Source: Microvirga aerilata
GTDB taxonomy: Bacteria; Pseudomonadota; Alphaproteobacteria; Rhizobiales; Beijerinckiaceae
DNA length: 64,000 nucleotides
Reading direction: 5' to 3'
Assembly: GCF_016743775.1 (NCBI RefSeq)
Contig: NZ_JAEQMY010000017.1
Coordinates: 1 to 64,000 of the forward strand
Shown here: positions 19,017 through 24,665 of the stretch, one piece after another
How positions within the stretch are numbered: the first letter of the stretch is position 1
How the letters are laid out: each line of letters starts with the position of its first letter
The notes under the pieces: generated by a model
Database searches by the model: none
The model's input: the letters and a program-made list of their open reading frames with translations, nothing else
Told to the model about the DNA's origin: nothing
Position numbers and translations under genes: made by a program

Positions 19017-19559
19017 TCAGCTTTTGAAGTTGAACTCAGCCCTGCTCAAAACAGAGTCCACGACAACCTCGTCAGGCTGGCGATAGCCGACGATCGCCCT
19101 GAACTCGGGCAGGGCTGGAGGCTCGAACGCAAGCGAGCCGAGATCCATCTGACGGACGAGTTCGCCGGCCAGGGCCGACATGAAATCAAGCGAGACGATC
19201 TCGAGGAGCGCCGCAGCCTCCACGGCCACTCCGGAGGCCGGATTCCGCGTCGAGCCGATCATCGCCAGGAGACAGTACTCGTCCATGCTGCCGTGACGGG
19301 AGCCGACCGGCTTGTGGGAGAACGGCCTCCCCCGCTGCCGGGTCAAGGCAAAGGCGAGCAGCAGGGCGTCGGAGACGATCCCCTTCGCGGCTTCCGGCTG
19401 GGTATAGAATGCAAGGGCCTGCTCCGGCCCGTCGAGAAGAGCCAGGTCGTACTGGTCTTCCAGGCTGCCGAGGGAGCGGAACACGTCAACGACAGGAACC
19501 ATGCTCGGGTGGAGCAGGACCGCGACCGAACCCGACAGAAATGGGGGAACTTCAACCAT
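19017..19559 (-). CDS. Hypothetical protein, 180 aa
   Basis: I do not recognise a family. The protein has an alternating helical pattern with hydrophobic stretches, for example residues about 80–92 (DALLLAFALTRQR) and 125–145 (VAVEAAALLEIVSLDF), no signal peptide and no clear catalytic motif. Codon use and amino-acid make-up look genuine. The ATG at 19559 lacks a good ribosome site, and an unrelated-frame gene with a good start (19588–19824) lies 28 bases upstream. The two might therefore be a short operon or one gene split by a frameshift. Upstream of that gene is an EcfG-type promoter, so stress control is likely for both. Confidence 0.55.
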   Translation of the reverse strand: MVEVPPFLSGSVAVLLHPSMVPVVDVFRSLGSLEDQYDLALLDGPEQALAFYTQPEAAKGIVSDALLLAFALTRQRGRPFSHKPVGSRHGSMDEYCLLAMIGSTRNPASGVAVEAAALLEIVSLDFMSALAGELVRQMDLGSLAFEPPALPEFRAIVGYRQPDEVVVDSVLSRAEFNFKS

Positions 19560-19587
19560 GAAAGGGCGAACCTTGAACTATGCCCGC

Positions 19588-19824
19588 TCAGGCACGGAGG
19601 CCTGTTCCTGCGGCGGAAACATGCGGCCATGCCGGAATGAGGAGGTGACGCTTCAGCAACAAGGGACAGGTCACCTCGTCCTGGTAGGAAACGGGAATGA
19701 TGCCGCTCAGCATGGAGGCCGTCGACTGCCTGTCCCGGGAGGGAGAGCTCGACGTTAGCCGGGAAAACTCGTCCGGGAGCTCTTCCTGGCAAAGCACGGC
19801 GTCCAGTTCGTTCGTAGCTGTCAT
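19588..19824 (-). CDS. Small hypothetical protein under EcfG-type promoter
   Basis: A 78-residue product of unknown family beginning MTATNELDAVLCQEELPDEF. The ATG is well supported by GGAGGA six bases upstream and a perfect EcfG-type promoter about 30 bases upstream. A middle segment reads SYQDEVTCPLLLKRHLL. The last dozen residues look less natural. This, with the weak start of the next gene in another frame, raises the possibility that the true product continues by frameshift into 19559–19017. As annotated it would be a short stress-induced cytoplasmic protein. Confidence 0.55.
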   Translation of the reverse strand: MTATNELDAVLCQEELPDEFSRLTSSSPSRDRQSTASMLSGIIPVSYQDEVTCPLLLKRHLLIPAWPHVSAAGTGLRA

Positions 19825-19853
19825 GGCTTCCTCCGCATTGTTCTTGCAACGGC

Positions 19854-19878
19854 AACGTATGCGCCAAGCCAGGGTTCC
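19854..19878 (-). promoter_or_regulatory. EcfG-type promoter for the hypothetical gene at 19824
   Basis: On the minus strand GGAAC (complement of 19874–19878) is followed after 17 bases by GTT (complement of 19854–19856), with C before GTT. This is a perfect GGAAC-N16-CGTT match about 30 bases upstream of the start codon. Confidence 0.85.
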
Positions 19879-19942
19879 TTCCGCGGCAAGAAGTCCGGTT
19901 TCGCCCCGAAAACCGGCCGCGAAAAAAACTCTCGCATTCCGC

Positions 19943-19967
19943 GGAACCAGTTTCAGTGCGGCCCGTT
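19943..19967 (+). promoter_or_regulatory. EcfG-type promoter for a short RNA
   Basis: GGAAC at 19943–19947 and CGTT ending at 19967 are separated by 16 bases, a perfect consensus match. No credible coding sequence follows before the terminator at 20013–20044, so the product is probably an RNA of about 70 bases. Confidence 0.8.
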
Positions 19968-19973
19968 ATGACT

Positions 19974-20044
19974 ACAACCGGTCCGAATGCCCCCTTGGAC
20001 TGGCACCTTTAGAGGCGCAGCTACAATGGCTGCGCCTTTTATTT
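19974..20044 (+). ncRNA. Candidate EcfG-dependent small RNA with C-rich loop (sRNA 1)
   Basis: Predicted start is about seven bases after the promoter's GTT. The first hairpin pairs CCGGTCC (19978–19984) with GGACTGG (19997–20003), allowing one G–U pair, and exposes a 12-base loop with five consecutive C. A linker leads to a terminator hairpin of AGGCGCAG and CTGCGCCT (20013–20037) followed by TTTATTTT. The only ATG nearby, at 19969, lies before the predicted start. A C-rich loop, a short length and control by the general stress sigma factor are the features of Caulobacter GsrN. Homology to GsrN is not shown, only the design. Confidence 0.6.
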
Positions 20045-20081
20045 TGCCTGCTGCGATCCCAAGCCGCCCTCAAAAGCATAC

Positions 20082-20105
20082 GGCGCCTGGGTTTCCCCAG
20101 GCGCC
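20082..20105 (-). terminator. Hairpin downstream of the PRC-barrel gene
   Basis: GGCGCCTGGG and CCCAGGCGCC form a perfect 10-base stem with a four-base loop, 27 bases beyond the PRC-barrel stop on the minus strand. Only a short, interrupted T-run follows, so termination strength is uncertain. Confidence 0.6.
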
Positions 20106-20132
20106 GCCTGTCAGCCGAAGCTGATCGTTCGG

Positions 20133-20897
20133 TTACTGCTTCGGAGCGGTGGTGTTGCCGGCCGAACCCGTGGTCGTGCCGCCTGTGTTGCTGGCATCGG
20201 AATTGAACGCCGGGGCAGCCTGCAGCTCAGCCTTCGTCATGCGAAGCACAACGCGCTCGGGCTGGTTGTTGGCAGCGCTGCTGCCGGATGCGCCAGCATT
20301 GTTGTTCGCCGCCATGTTGGTCGAGCCGGCAGCACCGGAGCCGGTGGTCGCCGTATTGCCGGTCGTTGCAGTCGACCCGGTGGTGGCCACGTTGCCGCTG
20401 GCGGCGTTACCGCTGTTGCTGCTGTCCATGGCCTGAGCCTGCTGGCTATTGGCGAACTCGAGGGACTTGAACGGAACCGCAACGTCCTTCTCGCCGATCC
20501 CAAGGAAGCCGCCCACGCCAACCACGGCCGCCATTACCTGACCGTTCCGGTCCACGATCACGTCATTGATGTCGCCAATCGACTCGTTGTTGGCGCTGAC
20601 CACCCGGGTGCCGATGAGTTCGGAAGCCATGATCTGCTCGGGCTGCATCTGGGTCATGAACTGACCCTGCATGCCTCCCTGGCCCATGGCGGACGAGGCG
20701 CCCTGGTTCATCGTGGCGGAACCGGCAGCGCCGGCAGCGCCGGGCTGCATGGCCGAGGAGCCGGATGTGGTCGAGCCGGAGCCCGAAGCGGCCGGGCGGT
20801 CGGTGGCGCCGGAAGGGGTGGTGGATGTCTGTGCGAGGGCGGGCGCAGCCGCGAAAGCCGTCACTACAAGGCAAGCTGCCATATGCTTCTTCAGCAT
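20133..20897 (-). CDS. Secreted PRC-barrel domain protein
   Basis: A 254-residue exported protein. Residues 1–22 are a signal peptide ending APALAQ. A low-complexity Ser/Gly/Thr/Ala linker follows, then a PRC-barrel domain at about residues 85–150 (ASELIGTRVVSANNESIGDINDVIVDRNG and VGGFLGIGEKDVAVPFKSLEF). A long Asn/Gly/Ala/Thr-rich linker with SxSGNAASG-like repeats comes next, and then a closing VVLRMTKAELQAAPAF motif common in alphaproteobacterial homologues. It is probably periplasmic and stress related. A perfect EcfG-type promoter lies about 60 bases upstream. Molecular role unknown. Confidence 0.85.
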   Translation of the reverse strand: MLKKHMAACLVVTAFAAAPALAQTSTTPSGATDRPAASGSGSTTSGSSAMQPGAAGAAGSATMNQGASSAMGQGGMQGQFMTQMQPEQIMASELIGTRVVSANNESIGDINDVIVDRNGQVMAAVVGVGGFLGIGEKDVAVPFKSLEFANSQQAQAMDSSNSGNAASGNVATTGSTATTGNTATTGSGAAGSTNMAANNNAGASGSSAANNQPERVVLRMTKAELQAAPAFNSDASNTGGTTTGSAGNTTAPKQ

Positions 20898-20956
20898 TGC
20901 TTATTTCTCCTGAGGGTACATTGAATCGCGTTATGCGCCAAAGTGCGCGAGAGAGT

Positions 20957-20981
20957 AACGCTTAGCCCAAGCAAGCGTTCC
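20957..20981 (-). promoter_or_regulatory. EcfG-type promoter for the PRC-barrel gene
   Basis: On the minus strand GGAAC (20977–20981) and CGTT (ending at 20957) have the 16-base consensus spacing. The predicted leader is about 53 bases. Confidence 0.85.
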
Positions 20982-21272
20982 GAATATAAGCCTGTTCAAA
21001 GTAATGTTACAGGCACCTATATCTTCAAGCCGTCACATGAATACTTTTTTATATTCTGAGACAGCAAAGCAACCTTGCCACCCGTCAGTCGACAAGCGGC
21101 AATAGTCTTCTTGCTGAAGGCAACCGACGCTGGGCCGAATGGTTCCAGGCAAGCCAGGCTCAGGCTCAAGGGGTATAGGACGCACTCGGCGCCCTCGATC
21201 CATCGCGGCACACTACCGGCGCAGCGCAGATGCCTCGGCGGAGCGCTTCAGCCGACGGGACGCCTGGCTGCT
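20982..21272. other. Stretch without a supported gene
   Basis: Between the promoter of the PRC-barrel gene and the end of the next secreted-protein gene I see no supported gene. A 64-codon frame on the minus strand (21017–21211) has no ribosome site and no recognisable features. Confidence 0.4.
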
Positions 21273-21797
21273 TCAGGAAAGCGATTGCGGGAGCTGGGCG
21301 AGGCACAGGCTCGGCATCCTGTTGGCGCTGGCCTTGGCCAGGGGGCTGACATCCCCCACGCAACCAACCGGATTGCGACGCTTCTGCTTTTGCTCCTGCG
21401 GAGCTTCGTTGCCTTCCTGGCGGCGAACGGGGTGCTGGGCAACAGGCCTGTGAGCCTCTTCCTTCAGCGTGATAACGGGCAGGTCCGTGTTGCGGGCGAA
21501 GGTTGTCACGCCCGATTGCGGATCCGAGCGATACAGGACCCGCCCGTCGCGGTCCCGAAGGATGACGGTGGCCTGGCTCACCCCAACCAGCTCCACAGTC
21601 GACACCGTGGCAAGACTGTCGGCCGGAACGGCCCTCGCCACTCTGTCGCCCTTTGCCGTAGCCGCCTGCGGCGCGGCGTCATGAACCAGGGCTTCGGACT
21701 GCGCCAGCGAGGCGATGCTGAAGGAAGCGGGAACGAAGCTCCCGGCGAAGAAAAGAACCCCAGCCAATCCGGTCAATGCCACAGGCGTGCGGAACAT
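21273..21797 (-). CDS. Exported hypothetical protein under EcfG-type promoter
   Basis: A 174-residue protein with an N-terminal hydrophobic segment (residues about 5–30, ALTGLAGVLFFAGSFVPASF) that acts as a signal peptide or anchor. A soluble domain follows with VELVGVSQATVILRDRDGRVLYRSDP at about residues 70–95, a pattern of short beta strands seen in small periplasmic alphaproteobacterial proteins. The C-terminus is Gln/Lys/Arg-rich and ends with two Cys. The ATG at 21797 has GGAGA nine bases upstream; a GTG seven codons further upstream is less likely. A perfect EcfG-type promoter lies 41 bases upstream. I do not recognise the function. Confidence 0.7.
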   Translation of the reverse strand: MFRTPVALTGLAGVLFFAGSFVPASFSIASLAQSEALVHDAAPQAATAKGDRVARAVPADSLATVSTVELVGVSQATVILRDRDGRVLYRSDPQSGVTTFARNTDLPVITLKEEAHRPVAQHPVRRQEGNEAPQEQKQKRRNPVGCVGDVSPLAKASANRMPSLCLAQLPQSLS

Positions 21798-21837
21798 CCC
21801 TGTCTCCTGCCTTCCCACCTAAACTATTCGAAAAAAC

Positions 21838-21862
21838 AACGCGACCATATGTTTGATGTTCC
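21838..21862 (-). promoter_or_regulatory. EcfG-type promoter for the exported hypothetical protein
   Basis: On the minus strand GGAAC (21858–21862), 16 bases, then CGTT ending at 21838. A perfect consensus match, with a predicted leader of about 34 bases. Confidence 0.85.
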
Positions 21863-21909
21863 TGCATCCTTACGTAGGAGTGCAGAATAAAAAGAGGGAT
21901 AAAAAGCCT

Positions 21910-21935
21910 GGAACCTTTGTTTTCCGAGCAGCGTT
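21910..21935 (+). promoter_or_regulatory. EcfG-type promoter for a short RNA next to phyR
   Basis: GGAAC at 21910–21914 and CGTT ending at 21935, 17 bases apart, within the accepted 16–17 range. No gene starts on the plus strand before the terminator at 21996. Confidence 0.8.
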
Positions 21936-21941
21936 CTTTAA

Positions 21942-22022
21942 GCACCGGCCTCCTGGTCCTCCCCGCATTCCCCTTGTGCATTGGCCGGCACCTCAGACGG
22001 GCTTATGAGCCCGTCTTTTTTT
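21942..22022 (+). ncRNA. Candidate GsrN-like small RNA with a large C-rich loop (sRNA 2)
   Basis: Starting about seven bases after the promoter, the RNA would form a stem of CCGGCC (21945–21950) and GGCCGG (21983–21988). This encloses a 32-base loop with CCTCCCC and a second run of four C. The terminator follows at once: GACGGGCT and AGCCCGTC around a TATG loop (21996–22015), then seven T. The CCUCC core is complementary to Shine–Dalgarno sequences. Position beside phyR, the EcfG-type promoter and the C-rich loop all parallel GsrN of Caulobacter. The RNA is about 80 bases. Existence is predicted, not shown. Confidence 0.65.
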
Positions 22023-22044
22023 GTCTTGAATACATGAGCACCAA

Positions 22045-22068
22045 AGAAAACCCGGCCTTGCGGCCGGG
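22045..22068 (-). terminator. Intrinsic terminator of phyR
   Basis: CCCGGCC and GGCCGGG around a four-base loop. Read on the minus strand, the stem is followed by TTTTCTTT. It begins 33 bases past the phyR stop codon. Confidence 0.8.
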
Positions 22069-22100
22069 CTATTACTGCATCCAGTCCTGGCAGACGGGGC

Positions 22101-22907
22101 TTAGGCGGTGGCGGCGCGGGGTTCGCGGCGGCGGGCGCTCTGCTGGAAGAACAGGGCTTGGCTGATCACCGCGGATACGTTCGCGGGCTGGAACGGCTTG
22201 GCGATTAGGAAGGCCGGCTCGGGCCGCTCACCGGTCAGGAAGCGCTCCGGATACGCGGTGATGAAGATCACGGGCACCTCGAAAGCCTTGAGCAGATCGT
22301 TCACCGCATCGAGGCCCGAGCTGCCGTCCGCCAACTGAATGTCGGCCAGGATGAGGCCCGGCTGCTTGGCGGAGGCAAGCTTGACCGCCTCGGTCCGTGT
22401 GCGGGCGACACCCGTCACGTTGTGGCCAAGGCCTTCGACCAGGGCCTCGAGATCCATTGCGATCAGAGGCTCGTCCTCGATGATGAGGATGTCGGTGGCC
22501 ATGTCGGCTGCCAGCTCGCGGCCGGCCTCGTCGACAAGCTCACGAACGGTTCTGGTGTCCACATCGAGGATCTGGCCGACCTCTTCCTCTCCGAAGCCTT
22601 CGAGGCAGGACAGAAGAAAGGCCTGACGGGGAAGTGGGGTAATCTGTCCGAGGCGGACCTCCGCCGGAAGATCGCGCTGGATCTGCTCGCTGCGGCCGTT
22701 CACCGAAAGGGAGTTCCAGATCCGTGTGAAGACCTGGAAGAGCTCGACCTTCACGTTTCCGGAAGGCCCGATGGTTTCCGGCTCGCTCACGAGCGTTTCA
22801 AGCGTGGCGGCCACATAGGCGTCGCCCGCCATCTGGCTGCCCGTGAGCGCGCGTGCATAACGGCGAAGATATGGTAAGTGCTGGACGACAAGCTGAGCTG
22901 TCGACAT
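22101..22907 (-). CDS. phyR: General stress response regulator PhyR
   Basis: A 268-residue anti-anti-sigma response regulator. Residues 1 to about 125 form a sigma-like (EcfG-mimic) domain. The rest is a receiver with the acidic pair E144/D145, phospho-acceptor D189 (ILADIQLAD), T217 in FITAYPERF and K237 in IAKPFQP. The FITAYPE stretch is the FATGUY-type variant typical of this alphaproteobacterial pathway. When phosphorylated, PhyR binds NepR and releases EcfG. The ATG at 22907 is chosen because AAGGGGAAG precedes it and the N-terminus MSTAQLVVQHLPYLRRYARAL matches the family. It is divergent from nepR–ecfG, and its own promoter has an EcfG-type sequence. Confidence 0.97.
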   Translation of the reverse strand: MSTAQLVVQHLPYLRRYARALTGSQMAGDAYVAATLETLVSEPETIGPSGNVKVELFQVFTRIWNSLSVNGRSEQIQRDLPAEVRLGQITPLPRQAFLLSCLEGFGEEEVGQILDVDTRTVRELVDEAGRELAADMATDILIIEDEPLIAMDLEALVEGLGHNVTGVARTRTEAVKLASAKQPGLILADIQLADGSSGLDAVNDLLKAFEVPVIFITAYPERFLTGERPEPAFLIAKPFQPANVSAVISQALFFQQSARRREPRAATA

Positions 22908-22957
22908 TCGCTTCCCCTTAAACTGTGCTTTTGACTCGCTGTACCGATGGTTCTTTA

Positions 22958-22982
22958 AACTCGGCTGGGCTGCAAAAGTTCC
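22958..22982 (-). promoter_or_regulatory. EcfG-type promoter of phyR
   Basis: On the minus strand GGAAC (22978–22982), 17 bases, GTT (ending at 22958); the base before GTT is A rather than the preferred C. It sits eight bases from the divergent nepR promoter, so the two form a back-to-back pair. The predicted leader is about 44 bases. Confidence 0.8.
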
Positions 22983-22989
22983 ACGGGAG

Positions 22990-23014
22990 GGAACCGAGAG
23001 CACCGATGAGCGTT
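22990..23014 (+). promoter_or_regulatory. EcfG-type promoter of nepR–ecfG
   Basis: GGAAC at 22990–22994 and CGTT ending at 23014, with perfect spacing. EcfG would thus stimulate its own operon. The predicted leader is about 70 bases and ends in a GGGGAAG ribosome site. Confidence 0.88.
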
Positions 23015-23092
23015 ATTGCTCGAAAACAAATATACGGATACTGCCAAGGTTGGCCATCCCTCCAAAAAAATCGGGGTGGCAAGGGGAAGAAT

Positions 23093-23317
23093 ATGACGGT
23101 TGACAAGGGGAACAAGCTGGCGCGGGCCGTGATGGACAACTCCCTGGACGACAAGCTTGCAACCGATCCGAAACTCGACAGCGGCAGCCAGAAACGAATC
23201 GGCGACCAGTTGCGCGCCATGTACGACGAGCTGATGCAGCAGCCCGTGCCCGACCGTTTCAGGGAATTGCTCGACCAGCTCGACAAGAAGAACGGGACCA
23301 AGGAGGGGTCTCAATGA
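23093..23317 (+). CDS. nepR: Anti-sigma factor NepR
   Basis: A 74-residue protein whose second half (IGDQLRAMYDELMQQPVPDRFRELLDQLD, given here only as positions about 36–64) is the conserved NepR two-helix core. NepR holds EcfG inactive until phosphorylated PhyR takes it away. The ATG at 23093 is chosen for its GGGGAAG site and family length; the upstream-open frame would run through the promoter. Its stop overlaps the ecfG start by four bases (ATGA), which couples anti-sigma and sigma synthesis. Confidence 0.95.
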   Translation: MTVDKGNKLARAVMDNSLDDKLATDPKLDSGSQKRIGDQLRAMYDELMQQPVPDRFRELLDQLDKKNGTKEGSQ

Positions 23318-23859
23318 CCCCAGACCCGGAGCCCGAGTTACGAGAGGCTCTTCTTGCTGCGGTCCCCAGCCTTCGGGCTTTTGCCATTTCGTTATCAGGT
23401 CAGGTCGATAGAGCCGACGATCTTGTGCAGGACACCATCCTGCGCGCCCTCTCCAACCTGCATCGGTTCGAACGAGGGACGAACCTGAATGCCTGGCTGT
23501 TCACCATCCTTCGCAATCTCTTCCACTCCGAGTATCGAAAGCGCCGCCGCGAGGTGGAGGATCCCGATGGATCCTATGCAGGCCGCCTGAAGGTCCAGCC
23601 CGAGCAAGGCTCCCGCCTGGACTTCGAGGACTTCCGCACCGCCCTTGCCAAGCTCCCCTCCGACCAGCGGGAAGCGCTTCTTCTGGTGGGGGCTTCGGGC
23701 TTCTCCTACGAGGAGGCTGCGAGCATCTGCGGATGCGCGGTCGGGACGATCAAAAGCCGGGTGAACCGCGCCCGCTTCCGTCTCGCCTCCCTGCTGAATG
23801 TCGACGACATCGAAGATTTAGGCCCCGACAGCATGACCCGCGCCGCCCTGCAGGGGTAG
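23314..23859 (+). CDS. ecfG: General stress response ECF sigma factor EcfG
   Basis: A 181-residue ECF sigma factor of the EcfG (ECF15) group. Region 2 is at about residues 18–85, with DDLVQDTILRAL and NAWLFTILRNLFHSEYRK. Region 4 is at about 115–165, with LPSDQREALLLVGASGFSYEEAA and a GTIKSRVNRAR helix for -35 recognition. It directs RNA polymerase to GGAAC-N16/17-CGTT promoters, ten of which occur within about 6 kb here. It starts inside the end of nepR, and a strong terminator follows 40 bases after the stop. Confidence 0.96.
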   Translation: MTPDPEPELREALLAAVPSLRAFAISLSGQVDRADDLVQDTILRALSNLHRFERGTNLNAWLFTILRNLFHSEYRKRRREVEDPDGSYAGRLKVQPEQGSRLDFEDFRTALAKLPSDQREALLLVGASGFSYEEAASICGCAVGTIKSRVNRARFRLASLLNVDDIEDLGPDSMTRAALQG

Positions 23860-23895
23860 GTTTCGGCCAACTCGCGCCTCAAGCGCCCCTACGAA

Positions 23896-23930
23896 AAACG
23901 CCGCCTTTTCAGGCGGCGTCGTTTTTTTAG
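23896..23930 (+). terminator. Intrinsic terminator between ecfG and the DUF1328 gene
   Basis: ACGCCGCC and GGCGGCGT form the stem; A-rich sequence precedes and seven T follow, so it can serve both the nepR–ecfG operon and the convergent DUF1328 gene. Confidence 0.85.
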
Positions 23931-23944
23931 AGGAGCATGCCCCG

Positions 23945-24118
23945 TTACATGGGGCTTCGTCCGCGCAGCAGCCCGATGACAGCCGAGATGGCAAACAGGA
24001 CGATTGCAACGAAGAAGATCAGCTTGGCGATCTCCACGGCCGTGCCGGCAATGCCGCCGAAGCCGAACAGAGCCGCAACCAGAGCGATGATGAGAAAAGT
24101 GACTGCCCAACCGAGCAT
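23945..24118 (-). CDS. DUF1328 small membrane protein
   Basis: A 57-residue protein beginning [20 protein letters not shown]. It has two membrane helices (about residues 4–20 and 32–50) separated by [12 protein letters not shown], which matches the YtjA/DUF1328 family exactly in length and layout. It ends GLLRGRSPM. The family is widespread in proteobacteria, located in the inner membrane and often stress induced; the role is unknown. An EcfG-type promoter lies about 50 bases upstream. It is easily missed because it is shorter than usual gene-length cut-offs. Confidence 0.88.
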   Translation of the reverse strand: MLGWAVTFLIIALVAALFGFGGIAGTAVEIAKLIFFVAIVLFAISAVIGLLRGRSPM

Positions 24119-24168
24119 GGTGTTACCTCGCTAACTTGAAGTCGACCAGAAGTCGAAGATGTTCAAAC

Positions 24169-24194
24169 AACGCCAAGCGCGACTGTGAGGTTCC
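24169..24194 (-). promoter_or_regulatory. EcfG-type promoter of the DUF1328 gene
   Basis: On the minus strand GGAAC (24190–24194), 17 bases, CGTT (ending at 24169). Predicted leader about 44 bases. Confidence 0.8.
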
Positions 24195-24263
24195 GCGAAA
24201 AAGACTCAATTCACAGCTGTCCGGCAATTCACCAAAAGTATTCGAGATGCCTTTTAGGAGCAT

Positions 24264-24288
24264 GGAACCTGGTTCTTACCCGGACGTT
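24264..24288 (+). promoter_or_regulatory. EcfG-type promoter of the small membrane protein gene
   Basis: GGAAC at 24264–24268 and CGTT ending at 24288, a perfect 16-base spacing. The ATG of the next gene is 28 bases downstream. Confidence 0.85.
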
Positions 24289-24315
24289 TTCCAGAACACT
24301 TGGGAGAGATGTCCA

Positions 24316-24519
24316 ATGGATCGTTCAATTGCCCTTCGTGCATTTTGCATCTTTACGATTGTTACTACGCTCGCTGCAATCACCGGCTTGGCATCCCATG
24401 TAGAGCTTGCCGAAGTACTTTTCCTGATCGGTGGATCGCTCTCTGCTCTGATGCTTTTCTTCGCCCTGGCGACACCTGCGCACAGCCCCGTTCCGGTGCG
24501 CGTCCGCCGCAGGCGCTGA
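24316..24519 (+). CDS. Small two-helix membrane protein, stress regulated
   Basis: A 67-residue protein with two hydrophobic segments, about residues 9–24 (AFCIFTIVTTLAAITG) and 32–52 (AEVLFLIGGSLSALMLFFALA), and an Arg-rich C-terminus ending VRVRRRR. The ATG at 24316 follows a GGGAGAG ribosome site and lies 28 bases after a perfect EcfG-type promoter; the frame upstream is open but would cross the promoter. No family recognised. A terminator follows after 20 bases. It resembles other small EcfG-regulated membrane proteins in being short, hydrophobic and monocistronic. Confidence 0.72.
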   Translation: MDRSIALRAFCIFTIVTTLAAITGLASHVELAEVLFLIGGSLSALMLFFALATPAHSPVPVRVRRRR

Positions 24520-24538
24520 CATCCTGAACCTTCCTGAA

Positions 24539-24563
24539 AGGGCGGCCGCCAGGGCCGCCTTTT
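24539..24563 (+). terminator. Intrinsic terminator after the small membrane protein gene
   Basis: GGCGGC and GCCGCC pair across a seven-base loop and are followed by TTTTA. Confidence 0.75.
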
Positions 24564-24601
24564 ACATGCAGGGACCGCCGCATCACGCCATCCGGCTTCG
24601 A

Positions 24602-24637
24602 TAAAAAAAGGCCCGCGTCGAAGCTCGACGCGGGCCC
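24602..24637 (-). terminator. Intrinsic terminator of the pyrimidine permease gene
   Basis: GGCCCGCGTCGA and TCGACGCGGGCC form a long perfect stem with a short loop. On the minus strand it is followed by seven T. It starts 29 bases after the permease stop codon. Confidence 0.88.
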
Positions 24638-24665
24638 GAACGGCAAGGCTCCGGAGCGGCCTTGG

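Noticed and set aside
19969-20013. A 14-codon mini-gene starting ATG at 19969
   Set aside because: The predicted transcription start lies after this ATG, there is no ribosome site and the peptide has no recognisable features; a small RNA explains the region better.
21017-21211. A 64-codon minus-strand frame near the secreted stress proteins
   Set aside because: No ribosome site, no EcfG-type promoter and no recognisable sequence features.
21917-22165. An 82-codon plus-strand open frame next to phyR
   Set aside because: It crosses two intrinsic terminators and overlaps the end of phyR.
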